The notes beneath the pieces were generated by a model. The model was not told the DNA's origin and searched no databases. It saw only the letters and a program-made list of their open reading frames with translations. Shown piece after piece: positions 1-10,600 of a DNA stretch of 64,000 nt. The stretch's first letter is position 1; each line of letters opens with the position of its first letter. The position numbers and the translations under genes are program-made. The stretch is taken from positions 192,001 through 256,000 of the forward strand of contig JAOTOM010004293.1 in NCBI GenBank assembly GCA_034440615.1, read 5' to 3'. This stretch comes from Ashinkailepas kermadecensis (taxonomy: Eukaryota > Arthropoda > Thecostraca > Neolepadidae).

Positions 1-587
1 TAATTTGCCTGCCTACACCTCGGTATATAGCTCGGAGCTGATTGGAATCATAAAGGCACTGTCATTTATGGAAATTCCACAGGGCTTCGATATGAGATGC
101 TAGCTGATTACCTTAGCAGCCTTTTGGCGCTGGCTGCATTTTATCTCTCCGCACAAACAGACAGTCCCTCCCGTAGACTGTCCGCTTGTGCTGGGTCCCG
201 AGCCACATCTGGGTGTGCGGCAACGAACGTGCGGACTCGGTGGCGAAATGGGCAGCACAGAACCCGCGTCCACTTCCTGCTAGGGACCACTTCTCTAGGA
301 TCTCAAGCTTCATACTTGATCAGTGGCAAAATGCCTGAGGCAGAAACGATCGCAATCGCATTATATAGACTTCACATGGGTGGTTGGACATAAGAAGACA
401 TTCTAGGGAACAATTCAAAACTCGCTCATTTCGGAACCGTGTCCCGCTACCAGACAACGACAGGATTCCAGACTACGTTCACACCAAGGCAATATTTTCC
501 ATCCTATATTAAAGGAATATAATACAAGCTATGTGCACGAATGATGAAATACTGGTCTTAGCGCCCTAAAGCCCAAATAACAACACC
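1..587 (+). mobile_element. LINE-C: 3' fragment of an I-like LINE (RNase H end and tail)
   Basis: The window opens inside an old copy of the same non-LTR family as LINE-A and LINE-B. Bases 5-85 read YTSVYSSELIGIIKALSF, which matches the RNase H segment carrying the catalytic Glu (SELVAI in the other copies). About 90-125 matches the segment around LSSLLAL. About 200-320 matches the last RNase H block (CGNERADSVAKWAAQ, a relaxed ELAD motif) in another frame. A tail at about 541-587 ends in the family's CCCTAAAGCCCAAATAAC motif. Frames shift several times, so it is dead. The 5' end lies outside the window. Confidence 0.75.
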
Positions 588-1141
588 AAGTCCTTGCGGA
601 TCCTGTCGGTCATTGTGGGGGCCTATTTTGACAGTGAACTAACGTCATATGGCTGACAAGTATTTTACAATGCACAATACACAGTTCCCCCCCCCCATAA
701 ATTTCCATCGTACCGTATTGATTGATTGATGCTTGACCCGACCCAACAGTGTCATGTGTTGAGACCCAACAGTCAACAGTGTCATGAGATGGCCGGAGTC
801 TTCAGACAGTAGGAGAATCTCAACCGGCTATCGAACAGCCAAACTGCCCCAAGCGCCTTCGAGTTAGCAACATGGGCTGCTGAAGCAGGGTTCCGGATCA
901 ACATCCGTAACTTAAGACATTTGGAATAGCAATGGATGCATGTGCAAAAGTGATGCCGGTTTGGTCACCTTTGCCGACAGATTATTCTTCGCTAATCGCG
1001 GTCACCTTGTTTTATGCTGCTCGATATAGCTTCGTAGTATTTGTGCACAGGTATGCGCAGTTTACTGTATTATTTGCACTGGAATCTTCCACTCGGGTGC
1101 GTGTGTGTGCGCGCGCGCTCGCGCTTGCGTGCATGCAACAG
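588..1141 (+). other. Non-coding stretch upstream of the first domino exon
   Basis: No convincing gene. It ends in a GT/GC-alternating run and a CAACAG acceptor for the exon at 1142. A reading frame open from 932 has no coding resemblance before the acceptor, so I treat this stretch as intron. Confidence 0.5.
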
Positions 1142-1975
1142 TTCCGCGTCAGTGCGGTATGTGACGCGGCGCCGGTGGTCGGACAGGCATCGGTGGACCA
1201 GCTGACGCGGCCGCAGAAGGTGCAGGTGGCGGCGGTAGCCGGCGGTATGGCGTCAGGCAGCGGGCTGGCTGCGGCGGCGCGGCCGCAGCTGGTGCCGACC
1301 CGCGTCAGCGCCGTGGCCGTCACGTCCGCCGGCGCCATCGTCTCCGTTTCCAGTCTGAACGCCGCCCAGGTGCAGGTTGCGCAGCGATTCGTCTCGAGCG
1401 GCTTGGTCAACTCGGCGGCGGCCAAGGCCGGCCTCGGCACGTCCATGCCCATCCAGACACTTACGCAGAAGTCGCTCACGCCGAACCAACTGCAGGTGCT
1501 GAAGCAGCAGACCATCATGCGCCAGAAGCTGACGCTGGATCCGCTCAAGCGGCTGCAGGTGGCGACGACCGGCTCCGGCTCCGGCTCAGCCACGGTCGCG
1601 TCGCCGCACAAGCTGCAGGTGGCCGTCACCTCGCTGGGCACGGTCACCGGCATGGCAGCCGTGTCTGTGACACAGGCGCAGGCGCGCACCCAGGTGCGCA
1701 TCCTCAAACAGGCGGCCGGCAAGCAGATGGTAGCGGCACGCACAATGACAGAGTCTGAGATGGCCGCCATCATGAAGCAGAAGCCGCACCTGTCGCAGAT
1801 GCAATCTGCGCAGCTGATGCCGCAGCTACTGGCGCAGGTGCAGAGCGCGGCGGTTCGCGCCGGCCAGGCGTCGCCATCGACGAGCTGCGCCACCCAGACG
1901 GTCACCATCCCCGTAACGGCCATCAGCATGGCGGGCGTCACGCTGCCGCACATGCGCGCCGCGACACCGACCAAG
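1142..1975 (+). CDS. dom: domino/EP400-like, C-terminal Q/A/V-rich exon
   Basis: An 834-base exon, phase 0 at both ends, between a CAACAG acceptor and an AAG|GTGAGT donor. It encodes a low-complexity A/V/Q/T-rich segment with blocks such as LTPNQLQVLKQQTIMRQK and VRILKQAAGKQMVAARTM. This is the style of the long C-terminal tail of domino/EP400, the SNF2-family ATPase that exchanges histone variants in the SWR1/TIP60 complex. Assignment rests on composition, on phase-0 joining to the more diagnostic exon at 2872, and on the terminal exon at 4042. No catalytic domain lies in this part. The donor is duplicated 54 bases downstream, still in frame. The reading frame is clean, so the exon looks functional. 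The upstream acceptor is my choice; an earlier start is possible. Confidence 0.75.
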
Positions 1976-2871
1976 GTGAGTCGAGTCATGACCATACTCG
2001 ATAGTTGGTGCACTGCGGCACCGACCAAGGTGAGTCGAGCCATGGCCATACTCGATAGTTTGCGAAGAGAACATGAAGGATGCCACCGACAATATGGAAC
2101 GTACCATAAAAACACCAAGAAGGATACCACCGGCAGCATGGAACGTACCACAAAGGGAGCATAAATGATACAACAGACAATATGGAACATACCACCAAAG
2201 GGGACAAGAGTTGCAACGATTAGCGGCGCCGCGAACTTTAGCTGGGGAGTGGGACATTCTCTGCGGCACCTCCCACCGCAGCTGGCGCTTGCCACCCGTC
2301 CCTGGTGGCAAATGGCTCAAGTGCTTTGTGTCCACAAATCTTGAATTCACTCCCCGAGGGGGGGGGAAATAGTGTATCTTATTTCTGCCTTTAGCAATGA
2401 AAATCTCGCCTAACTCGCCCAACTACACCACTGAAACATGGTTCTTGAGAGTTAGTACATTAGTATGTTATGGGCTCTACATGATGTATATTGGTCCATG
2501 CGCCGGAAAGTCTCAATTATAACAATTGTTATTTCTGCCCGTAGTAATGCAATTTGGTGAGCGTTTGTGCGATATGGTATCCGAAGTTGCTTAGCTCTGC
2601 ATGCATCTTTTGAGGCTCGCGACTGAAGCACTTGTGGCAGTTCGCCTATGACTGGTAGACGCGGAGATTATATGGCACTGCGGTACCGCTCTTGCTATTG
2701 CTCGTTAGCGCCCCTATAGGCGCCTTATGCTGGTTTGGTTATCCAGAGGCTGAGTGGGTGGTTCACTGCCTGTGTCGAGTTCAAGGTGGTGACCTGTTAA
2801 CTGGCGATTTATGTCGGCTGGAATGTGGCGGTGGCGCCACCCGCCGTGCCCTCACCTGGTTGTCTGTGCAG
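1976..2871 (+). other. domino intron with duplicated donor and short tandem repeats
   Basis: The first 54 bases form a near-perfect tandem duplication of the exon/intron junction: GACCAAGGTGAGTCGAG occurs at about 1969 and again at about 2023. About 2073-2207 holds three degenerate copies of a roughly 45-base unit containing ATATGGAACGTACCA. The remainder shows nothing recognisable and ends in the TGTCTGTGCAG acceptor. Confidence 0.6.
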
Positions 2872-3414
2872 GTGTCGACTGCGTCACAACAGCAGATCCG
2901 CCAGCTGGCTCTGCAGAAGCAGCTCATCACTCCTCAGCGCAAGCTGGCCGGGCCGTCGCAGCTGGCGCAAGTGGGCGGTCGTCGCGTGCCCACCCAGCTA
3001 TCGGCCGTGCAGATCGTGCAGGGCCAGAAGCCGCTGCCCACCACGGTGACGGTGCAGCAGATCCAGCAGGTGATGGGCCGCGACGTCATCAAGGTACCGC
3101 CGCCGGGCACCAGCGGCGCGCGCGCCTCGCCGTCGCAACTGCAGGCGCGCGTCATCCCCAGCTCGCATCACCAGATTAAGCAGACTATTCAGGTGGTGTC
3201 GGCGGCGGCCGGCGGTGCATTCCCGGCGGCCGGTTTGTCTCGGCCGCTGGCAGCGCTACAGCAGGCGCGTCCTGCCGCCGTCCAGCTGGTGCAGCCCACC
3301 ACTCAGATCAGCGGCGCGCTCACACAGCCGGCGCCGGCACAGCAGCAACAGCAGCAGCCGCAGCAGGCGGCACCGCAGCCACAGCAAGTCACGTCGCAGC
3401 CGCAACAGCAGCAG
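2872..3414 (+). CDS. dom: domino/EP400-like, Q-rich C-terminal exon
   Basis: A 543-base exon (181 codons), phase 0 on both sides, TGTGCAG acceptor and CAG|GTGAGT donor. It encodes IRQLALQKQLITPQRKLAG, then PTQLSAVQIVQ, TTVTVQQIQQVMGRD, a QARVIPSS block and KQTIQVVSAAAGG, and ends in a polyglutamine/proline stretch. From family knowledge, this block order (IRQLALQ.QLI, PTQL, TVQQIQQVM, ARVIP.S, KQTIQVV) is characteristic of the C-terminal tail of arthropod domino proteins, so the assignment is firm although the region is low-complexity. It joins the previous exon as TK|VSTASQQQ. No breaks are seen. The donor lies only six bases from the target site of a retroposed insertion. Confidence 0.88.
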
Positions 3415-3434
3415 GTGAGTACCAACTACGAAAT

Positions 3435-3493
3435 GGGCGCTAAATGACCAAACCTGGTCGATGTGCCCTAAAACTCAAATAACCAACCAACCA
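3435..3493 (+). mobile_element. 59-bp micro-insertion: LINE 3' stem-loop with AACC tail
   Basis: The insertion starts with GGGCGCTAAATGACC, can fold back through GGTC and GTGCCC, and ends in AAATAACC(AACC)n. It is flanked by perfect 14-bp target-site duplications (ACCAACTACGAAAT at 3421-3434 and 3494-3507). The sequence matches the last ~60 bases of LINE-A and LINE-B. It sits 20 bases downstream of the exon that ends at 3414. Confidence 0.9.
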
Positions 3494-3507
3494 ACCAACT
3501 ACGAAAT

Positions 3508-4041
3508 TTGAATGTGGTCAACGCGAGCTGGGCTCACTGATGTCAAAACGGGCAAGTGTTGGCAGTATGTGACAGCTGTACGCCTCCCGATCCATCTGTT
3601 CCCACCATATCCACGATTGGTGTTGCCATGCCAAGTTTAGTTAGATTCGGATCAGATTGAAAATTATATTAAGCTTAGCAGGCGTTTGGTTGTGGTCCGT
3701 GCCAGTTCGGGTGCAAAACACGCGAGTTTATGTTGACTGCGCTGGAACCACAGCAACTGAAGTGCCCTGCAGCTTTGCTAATATATTTGACGTTGTTCAT
3801 CCGGCGCAGGATATGTCATGAAGTGTCATAGATTGATCAAACCAATTTCTCTGGGGAGTGAACTTTTTGCACACTTCGAATGTAACTTCTCTGCAAACAT
3901 GTACTTTGGCAATTTTCAACAATTCCGGCTCCTATACTACTCTTTCTCTGGAATGTATCTTTTGTCCTGCCACGGCAGATGGGAAGTGGAGTTTGTTGCG
4001 GTTGGCGATGAGTGAGGGTGAGTGCCATGCGCTGTGTCCAG
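3508..4041 (+). other. domino intron remainder
   Basis: No coding similarity or repeat recognised. It ends in a TGTGTCCAG acceptor at 4041. Confidence 0.5.
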
Positions 4042-4248
4042 TTGGTACCGTGTCCGGCTCCAGCGGCACGCGTGGACAACACCCGCCGCCTGTTGCAGAC
4101 GGCGGCGGTTGCGCTGACGCAGCTGAAGCCCCTGTCCGGCGTGGCCGGCTCTACGACGGTGGTGCGCGGTTCTCCGTACACCATGCGGCTGCGTACGGTG
4201 CCGGGAGACCGGCCCAGTCCCGCCTCCACGCCACCCGACAACACCTAG
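4042..4248 (+). CDS. dom: domino/EP400-like, terminal exon with stop codon
   Basis: The exon is entered in phase 0 after TGTCCAG and ends at TAG (4246-4248). It encodes 68 residues including VDNTRRLLQTAAVALTQLKP and SPYTMRLRT. A short basic C-terminus of the form NTRR.LQ.AAVAL.QLKP followed by a PY.MRLR motif is what I know from the extreme C-terminus of domino proteins, so this is the 3' end of the coding region. The frame is clean. Downstream, AATAAA at about 4908 and ATTAAA at about 5254 could serve as polyadenylation signals, but neither can be assigned with certainty. Confidence 0.82.
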   Translation: MVPCPAPAARVDNTRRLLQTAAVALTQLKPLSGVAGSTTVVRGSPYTMRLRTVPGDRPSPASTPPDNT

Positions 4249-4871
4249 CCGCCGGCTGGTGGTCTGTCGCTGTGGCCGCCGTCCGCCGCACTGGCCGCCC
4301 GTGCTGTGTGAATATGTCATCTATCGAGCGCCCAGAGCTCTATCGTGCGCGTGCTGTCACCACGCGATGCGTCCGCGCTACAAGTGTGTTCTTTACATGG
4401 GATGTGCATTTTATATGCTGAATGGTGTTCGGAATTACCATCAAAAGCTCTTAGTTGGTGCTCATGCCGATCTTTCGGGATCAACTAATGCAAGTGGAGA
4501 CGCGACGCAATCTTCAGCTCTGATACAACCCAGTACGGCTTGGCAGTCCACGGCGCGATGGGTGACCATCTCCGTGCTGTCTACTGGGGACCTGCGTCGG
4601 CTCCGTCTGCGTGCCGCCTGCAGGTACGACCATGGCGCTCTCTTCTCGAATGCCGTGTGATGTCAGGGTCGTATCGGTACCCTGTTTAACTACCAGTCGG
4701 CGTGTGCATCATCTCGCTGTGTGCGACGCTCTAGAACAGTGTGAGCAAACTTTGCTGCCTGTGCCTCACGTCTGTTATCGCAGCATCGATTTATAAATTG
4801 GTGAGATGTCCGTTGACCGGTCGCTGCTGTGCCGGCAGCACAACACCAGTGATGATCCGTTCCCTCCGCAG
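4249..4871 (+). other. Junction between domino 3' end and domino internal exons
   Basis: No exon or mobile element recognised. This stretch holds the 3' flank of the terminal exon and, 623 bases later, an acceptor for an exon from the middle of the same protein. If exon order is truly rearranged, the breakpoint lies here. Confidence 0.5.
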
Positions 4872-4916
4872 GTCCTATCTGCTGTAGCTGACGTGCCCAG
4901 CGGCAACAATAAACAG
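4872..4916 (+). CDS. dom: domino/EP400-like 45-base micro-exon (candidate)
   Basis: Fifteen codons (VLSAVADVPSGNNKQ) lie between a pyrimidine-rich CCCTCCGCAG acceptor and a CAG|GTGAGA donor, phase 0 on both sides. It splices in frame to NSLEEQRK in the exon at 5325. The assignment rests only on perfect splice borders, phase and position; the peptide alone is not diagnostic. The exon also contains AATAAA, so the alternative reading is that this is 3' untranslated sequence of the preceding terminal exon. Confidence 0.55.
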
Positions 4917-4999
4917 GTGAGACGCGGCACGGCGCACATCGGCTGGTCGTGCAGATGGTCGTCGGTCGGTCGCCTTGCTTGCTCTTGCTTCCATTCCAT

Positions 5000-5125
5000 T
5001 CGTAGGTTTGCGCTGACGGCCGACGGTGTCGATCTTGATGTGTCGACACCGTGTTTGCAACAGTGCTAGATGAACACCCACGATCAGCTGCTAGATGAAC
5101 ACCCACGACCCTCTAGAACTGTGCG
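5000..5125 (+). repeat. ~125-bp repeat flanking the linker exon, copy 1
   Basis: Homologous in direct orientation to about 5770-5905: shared blocks include CTTGATGTGTCGACA, TGTTTGCAACA, GCTAGATGAACACCCACG and CCCTCTAGAACTGT. GCTAGATGAACACCCACGA is doubled inside this copy. Confidence 0.8.
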
Positions 5126-5324
5126 GATATCAAACACATACACGTGTACACAGAATGTCCCAAGGCCAATGCACCAAAACAACAATCTACCACCGCCAGC
5201 ACCCACACTCCACAGCCTGCATTTTTATCATGGTCGCTCGTGCAGTGTTGTGAATTAAAGATTACTGCCATGCTGTGTTATCCAATTTCTGTTTGTAGTG
5301 AGTTTCTGTGTTGTTTTTCGTCAG

Positions 5325-5634
5325 AACTCGCTGGAGGAGCAGCGCAAGGTGATGCGAAAGGAAAAAAAGCTGTTGACGCTGTATCGCATTAGCAAGCGAC
5401 GCTGCGAGGCGTGTCCGATCTACGGTGCCGACCTGGTACAGTCCGTGACGGTGGTCGATGGTGTCGGCGGGCGTGTGCCAGCCTGGAATGGTTTGGCCTA
5501 CTGCACCCGGCCCACCGACCTGTCGACCACGGCCGCGGCGCGGCGCGGCGCTACTGGCGCACTACGGACGCACTCGACCGCTGTCTGCCTACCGTCTCCG
5601 AACTGCTCGACGGCATGCAGCCCATACTCAGGAG
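5325..5634 (+). CDS. dom: domino/EP400-like, insert between SNF2 N-lobe and helicase C-lobe
   Basis: The exon begins after TTTTCGTCAG and encodes NSLEEQRKVMRKEKKLLTL then RISKRRCEACPIYGADLVQ. From family knowledge, the pattern of a basic LEE.R....E..L segment, then N.RRC...P.YG.DL, lies in the spacer between the two ATPase lobes of EP400/domino. The exon ends with RCLPTVSELLDGMQPILR in a different frame, at an AG|GTGAGG donor. That donor joins the exon at 12223 perfectly (AG+G gives Arg, then YVVYTP). The frame change falls in a run of GCGGCGCGGCGCGGCGC near 5530-5552; one missing base there would explain it. This is either a sequencing error or a disabling frameshift. Domino is nuclear and acts on H2A-variant nucleosomes. 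Confidence 0.85.
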
Positions 5635-5769
5635 GTGAGGGAATCATATTGTCGAGCCACAAGAACATCATATTTGTTCATTACTGTGGTGATACAACGG
5701 AACAACGAATCGGCTCCCAAAAAGATTGGCTTAGTGCCTTGGACTTGACCTGCATTTGCTTCGCAAGTC

Positions 5770-5905
5770 CATTGGTATGCTTGCACTGACGATCAACGGT
5801 GTCAATCTTGATGTGTCGACATCGTGTTTGCAACAATGCTAGATGAACACCCACGGCCAGCAGGTGTATGCGTTCCACCGTGTACTACCCTCTAGAACTG
5901 TTTGG
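5770..5905 (+). repeat. ~125-bp repeat flanking the linker exon, copy 2
   Basis: Direct-orientation partner of 5000-5125, at roughly 85-90 percent identity by eye. The pair brackets the exon at 5325-5634 and ends just before LINE-A. Confidence 0.8.
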
Positions 5906-6478
5906 ACATAAACAATATTGGCCTCCCCCGACGAGGCAGCACCTTTCCGTGGTGGGGGGATTGTGTGCCCCAATGATCCGGCTCCCATCTTACCGGTGAG
6001 GGGTCAGACTAAGAGTGCCTCACTCGTCCTTCCATCCATACGCTCCCATTCCAATGCCCATCTTATCTCAACATCCATGTCCTTCACCTGGCCCTGCAAC
6101 ACCAACTCTCCCTATCATGAGCAGGTAGGACAACTTCCCCGGTCCTGCCCATCAGCTCAGTTTTATCGGGGTAGCCGCGCCCCTCGGCCCGCCCTCCGGG
6201 TTGACGGAGTCCTGGAGGCTGAGGTCCCCCGTCGCACGGTGCTAGCTGTGACGGGGGACCAACACGCCTCTTTGGTCCTAATATCCCGGAGGGGTGGGTG
6301 GGCCCGTAGGGCCCCATACGGGTCAAGTGGCCGATCGCCTCGGGCCGGGGACCTGGGATTCTTCCCGGTGTCTGCCGGCCCGGCCGGCTGGGATCAAGGG
6401 GTGGGAGGCGCTGGATCCCGGTCGGGGTGGTGAGTCTTGCTCTCCCGGCCGGGTGATGGCGTCGCCTGCCCCGTATAG

Positions 6479-6563
6479 CTCCTCGGGCGCCTGACGCCCT
6501 CCCGTCCGCGGGATTCAGGCGTCCCCCCAGTAGGGCCCCTATGTGGTGGGGCGCCTCGAGGAG
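6479..6563 (+). promoter_or_regulatory. Conserved GC-rich hairpin upstream of LINE-A ORF1
   Basis: CTCCTCGGGCGCC at 6479-6491 pairs with GGCGCCTCGAGGAG at 6550-6563, leaving one bulged base. The arms end 20 bases before the ORF1 ATG at 6584. The same hairpin without the bulge stands at the same place in LINE-B, so it belongs to the family and is not chance. Confidence 0.65.
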
Positions 6564-6583
6564 CGGAACACAAATCACACTTC

Positions 6584-7441
6584 ATGGCAACCTCAAACCT
6601 AAACAATTCACCTGCCCCCTCTAGTAGGGGACAGACAAGCCGTCATATCAGAGATCAGGGCGTGACGCGTATAGGGACCGGCCTATATAGGGGCGTATAG
6701 GGGTCATCAATTGCTGTAACTTGAGAGACGTGTCGGATGATGATATTGTGGATGACCTGGCTGAGTGGAGAGTGGTAGGTGCGAGAAGGATCACTATTAA
6801 AAAATGGCCACGAAACCTACGAACAACTTCATATTGACATTTCGCTCCACTGATCTTCCCGAATTCATACTCGTTGGATACGTTCGTGTGAAGGTGCGTG
6901 TGCATGTCCCTAACCCCATGAGGTGCTTTTGATGTTCCCGATTTGGACACACTTCTCAACACTGTCGAAATCGCGAGATATGTGGCAGATGTTATTGGTT
7001 ATTGGTTTTTACGACACGTCGACCGTTGAGTCATATAGCGTCGCCAATCTCTCACGCCGATTGGTCGCGGGCGAAGTATGTGGCAGATGTGGGTCAGTGG
7101 AGCACGCAGGAGGAAAATGTGACGCTGAACGTCCAAAGTGTTCAAACTGCGGCCCCGATCAAAAACCCCACACGACCTACGACCGCTCATGTCTCATATT
7201 CTTGAAAGAGAAAGAGATAGTCGCTTTAAAGTGCTCGAACAAGATCACATTTCGGGAGGCCCGTGAGTTGTACGAAAGATCTCACCCAAAAGTATCCTAC
7301 GCAGCAGCGGCAAAACTTAACCATGCAATGACAAAACACACTCAAAGGGAACCTCTGATAGGCTCCCAAAACACACAGCCCAACATATCCGAGCTAATTG
7401 CCCAACTCAACACTGCTTCGATCTTTTCGTGTGCCCCTTGA
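6584..7441 (+). pseudogene. LINE-A ORF1 (gag-like, zinc knuckles), broken
   Basis: It starts at MATSNLNNSP, the counterpart of MASTTLKNTP in LINE-B. After an internal deletion it resumes at VINCCNLRDVS. The zinc-knuckle region is interrupted twice: TGA at 6930-6932 where LINE-B has Arg, and a SINE at 6993-7076. With the SINE set aside, CX2CX4HX4C-type knuckles (ICGRCGSVEHAGGKC, KCSNCG) read in frame, followed by SCLIFLKEKEIVALKC and FREARELYERSHPKVSYA as in LINE-B. Gag-like ORF1 proteins bind the element RNA. Confidence 0.85.
6993..7076 (-). mobile_element. Truncated SINE inserted in LINE-A gag
   Basis: An 84-bp insertion in antisense orientation between perfect 14-bp duplications (TATGTGGCAGATGT at 6979-6992 and 7077-7090). 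It matches the 3' two thirds of the SINE at 14687-14848: CGCCCGCGACCAATC, GGCGACGCTATATGACTCAA, GTCGTAAAAACCAATAACC. It is 5'-truncated, so the tRNA part is lost. Being nested, it is younger than LINE-A. Confidence 0.92.
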
Positions 7442-7628
7442 TTCGCCCAAGCGACAAGGACAGCCTGCTCAACACGTCGCCGAAGCCAACAAGGTCCCCT
7501 CCAGGGGACAGCTCACCACGGTCACGCCCAAGAACCACCTCGCTCTGTCACACTAGGAGTAATCTCGAACCCTCCAGGGAGCACTTTTAGACACTCTAGT
7601 TTTACCTTGACTCGCCATCATATCGCCC

Positions 7629-10600
7629 TTAGTTTTACAGTGGAACATGCGTGGTTTTAGAGCAAATTTGACTGACCTGCAGAGGGTTTCATATCACAGA
7701 CGGCCTATTGCTGTAGGGCTTCAGGAAACGAAACTTTCGACTGGTATCCAGTGTTCCATTAAAGGATATACTGTATTTCGGAAGGATAACGCAAACATTG
7801 ACACTATTGCACACGGTGGGGTAATGTTGGTTGTCCACCATGGAACATCTACTACTGAAATATCATTGCAGTCAACACTACAGGCTGTAGCCGTGCGTAT
7901 TAATATTCACCACCTTGTTATATCATTGTGTTCAATTTATCTCCCACCGGGAGAGGCTTTCCCCTCTGCGGAGCTCAGAAGTCTTATGCTGGAACTTCCT
8001 CCTCCCGTCTTACTTTTGGGCGATTTTAACTCTCATCATACTCTGGGGTTCTGCCACTTCTAACTCCCGTGGTAGACATATGGAAGCCTTTTTTAATCGA
8101 CGAAGCGCTGTGTTTACTAAACACAGGTCCTTCCACACATATAATGCTACCCTCGGGAAACAAATCAATTTTAGATCTCACCCTGTGTAGTCCCCAGATA
8201 AGTCATCGCTGTGTTTGGTCAGTGGATGATGGGGAGTGACCATTATCCAATCTTGTTGGAGTTTCGTTGTTCTGCTGTTTTGGGAACGAGGCCACCGCGG
8301 TGGAATATCAGCAAGGCTAACTGCCGTCAGTTTGAGGAAATAGTACAAAATAAATTATCAAACGATACTCAGAATCAATCTAGTCCACCACTTTCCGTGG
8401 ATAATTTTAGATCACTTATCATCGACACGGCCTCTGAATGCATACCTAGGACATCCAGAACACCCCGCCGTGGTGGACTGAGGAGTGCCGGAATGTTAAC
8501 CGTGCTCGAAGACGTTCATTCAAGGTTTTTGACCGTCACAGTACGACGGCAAATCTGATTTCCTTTCGGAAGGCCAGGCCGCACGCTCGGCGCACAATTC
8601 TCGAGGCAAAGAGGACGTCCTGGAGAGCATACATTGGTAATCTTAATCGATTCACACCCACAGGACATATCTGGTGCCAAATCAAGCGTATCTCCGGTCA
8701 GTACTCGTCAGTTCCTCTCCCCGTCTTAAGCGTTGGGAACACTGATGTTGCTCATCCGTCAGATGTCGCGAATGACATGGGCCGTTTTTACCTCTGAACG
8801 CAGTCGTGGCGGAAACACCACTCGGGAGTTTTTGCGTTTTAGGTCGCATTGCGAGAGGAATCCTATTGATTTTACTACTTCACAATCACTTGACTACAAT
8901 GACTCATTTACAATGACTGAATTAACATCCGCGATTAACGCCTTCAGAATTGTTGCCGAAGGACCGGATCAGATCCACAATGTCATGCTGAAGAGACTTC
9001 CTCCCCAGGGACTGGAAGCTTTGCTGGCCACTTTCAACCGCGTCTGGGAAGCAGGCGCTTTCCCGGAAGGTTGGCGCGAAGCAATCATAGTCCCAATCAG
9101 AAAACCCACGAAGAACGGATTACATCCATCGCAGTACCGACCCATATCGCTTACATCTTCCCTCGGAAAGCTGATGGAGAAAATGGTAAACGTTAGGCTG
9201 ACGTGGTATTTAGAAAGTACAAATTTGTTCACAAACGAACAGTGTGGCTTCAGAAGTAACAGAAGTACCGTGGACCATATCTTACTTTTGAATACCTCGA
9301 TTCGTGCAGCTTTTAGACAGAAACAACATCTTAATGCTGTTTTTTACATTGAAGCGGCGTATGACACGACCTGGCGCTATAGTATTCTTTTAAAGCTTCA
9401 AAGAAGTGGAATCCACGGTCGTATGGGCACCTTCTTACAAAACTTTCTAGCTGACCGTTTTTTTTCGTGTTCGCATAGGTGACCATCTATCTGCACGCTT
9501 TCAACTCGTAAATGGAATTCCTCAGGGCGGTGTGCTGAGTGTTGCTGGGCTTCCGTCAAGCATTGGTCGATCTTTGTTCGTTGACGATATACCCATTTGG
9601 TCCTCTTCTTCAAGAGCATCGACTTCATCCAGGCAACTTCAGCTGGCGACAAACCATCTCCAGAGGTGGAGCACCATGAATGGTTTTACGTTATCCACCA
9701 CAAAAGCAGCAGCAATGCATTTCTGTCGCCGTCGTTGCACCCGTGATCTTGCACTGAAACTGTATGGTGAACCCATTCAATTACATCCTGTATTTAAGTT
9801 TTTAGGAATGTATTTTGACAGCTTAATATTTCGTCTGCTTTACCGGGAACATCTTAGAATTAACCGTGACAAATGTATTACATCTCTGAATATTGTAAAA
9901 TGTGTCGCATGAACATCTTAAGGAAGTGACAGACAAACACTGCTACTCCTCTATCGATCTCTCATCCGCTCCAAGCTAGATTATGCTTGCTTTGTTTATG
10001 ATGGTGCCTGTGCATCCGGAAAACGTGTTCTTGACACCGTTCATCATACAGCTCTTAGGATTGTGACTGGGGCATTTCGGACCTCGCCAATCGCGAGCTT
10101 GCTGGCTGACATCAACGAGCCACCACTTTTCCTGAGGAGACAGATGCTCGGGATGCGCTACGCGTGTAAACTGCGCAGTTTCCCGCAGCATCCAGATTAT
10201 CAAGTGGTGTTCTCGCGTCGCATCCTATCGATCTTTGTATATGGTGGCGCCCGTATATATAGACCTATGTGCATTAGAATTCGAGACCTTTTCGCCGAAA
10301 GCCAACTGGAGGTGCGCAGGGTGAAGCGCGTCCCGCAGGCATCCACACCCCCGTAGCGACTTATGTCACTAATCTCTAGAATAGACATCGCATTGGCCGA
10401 CATTCGCAAAGGGGATATTCTCCCGGACGAATTTCGCGCACGTGTTCTGGAGCACATATGGACATTTTATAACAGCTATGCAAAAACTTTTACCGATGGA
10501 TCAAAGACTGACGCCGAGGTTGGAAGCGCTTTTGTAGGCGACACAGCCACCAGATCGTTTACACTACTGAAACATGCGTCCGTGTACACATCTGAGCTGG

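Noticed and set aside
932..2164. A single 410-codon ORF
   Set aside because: It runs through an acceptor at 1141 and a donor at 1975; only 1142-1975 has domino-like content.
1012..2295. 427-codon ORF on the minus strand
   Set aside because: Shadow of the GC-rich domino exon; Cys/Ala/Thr-rich without motifs.
6084..6606. ORFs on both strands in the LINE-A 5' UTR
   Set aside because: GC-rich UTR; the homologous LINE-B UTR does not preserve the frames.
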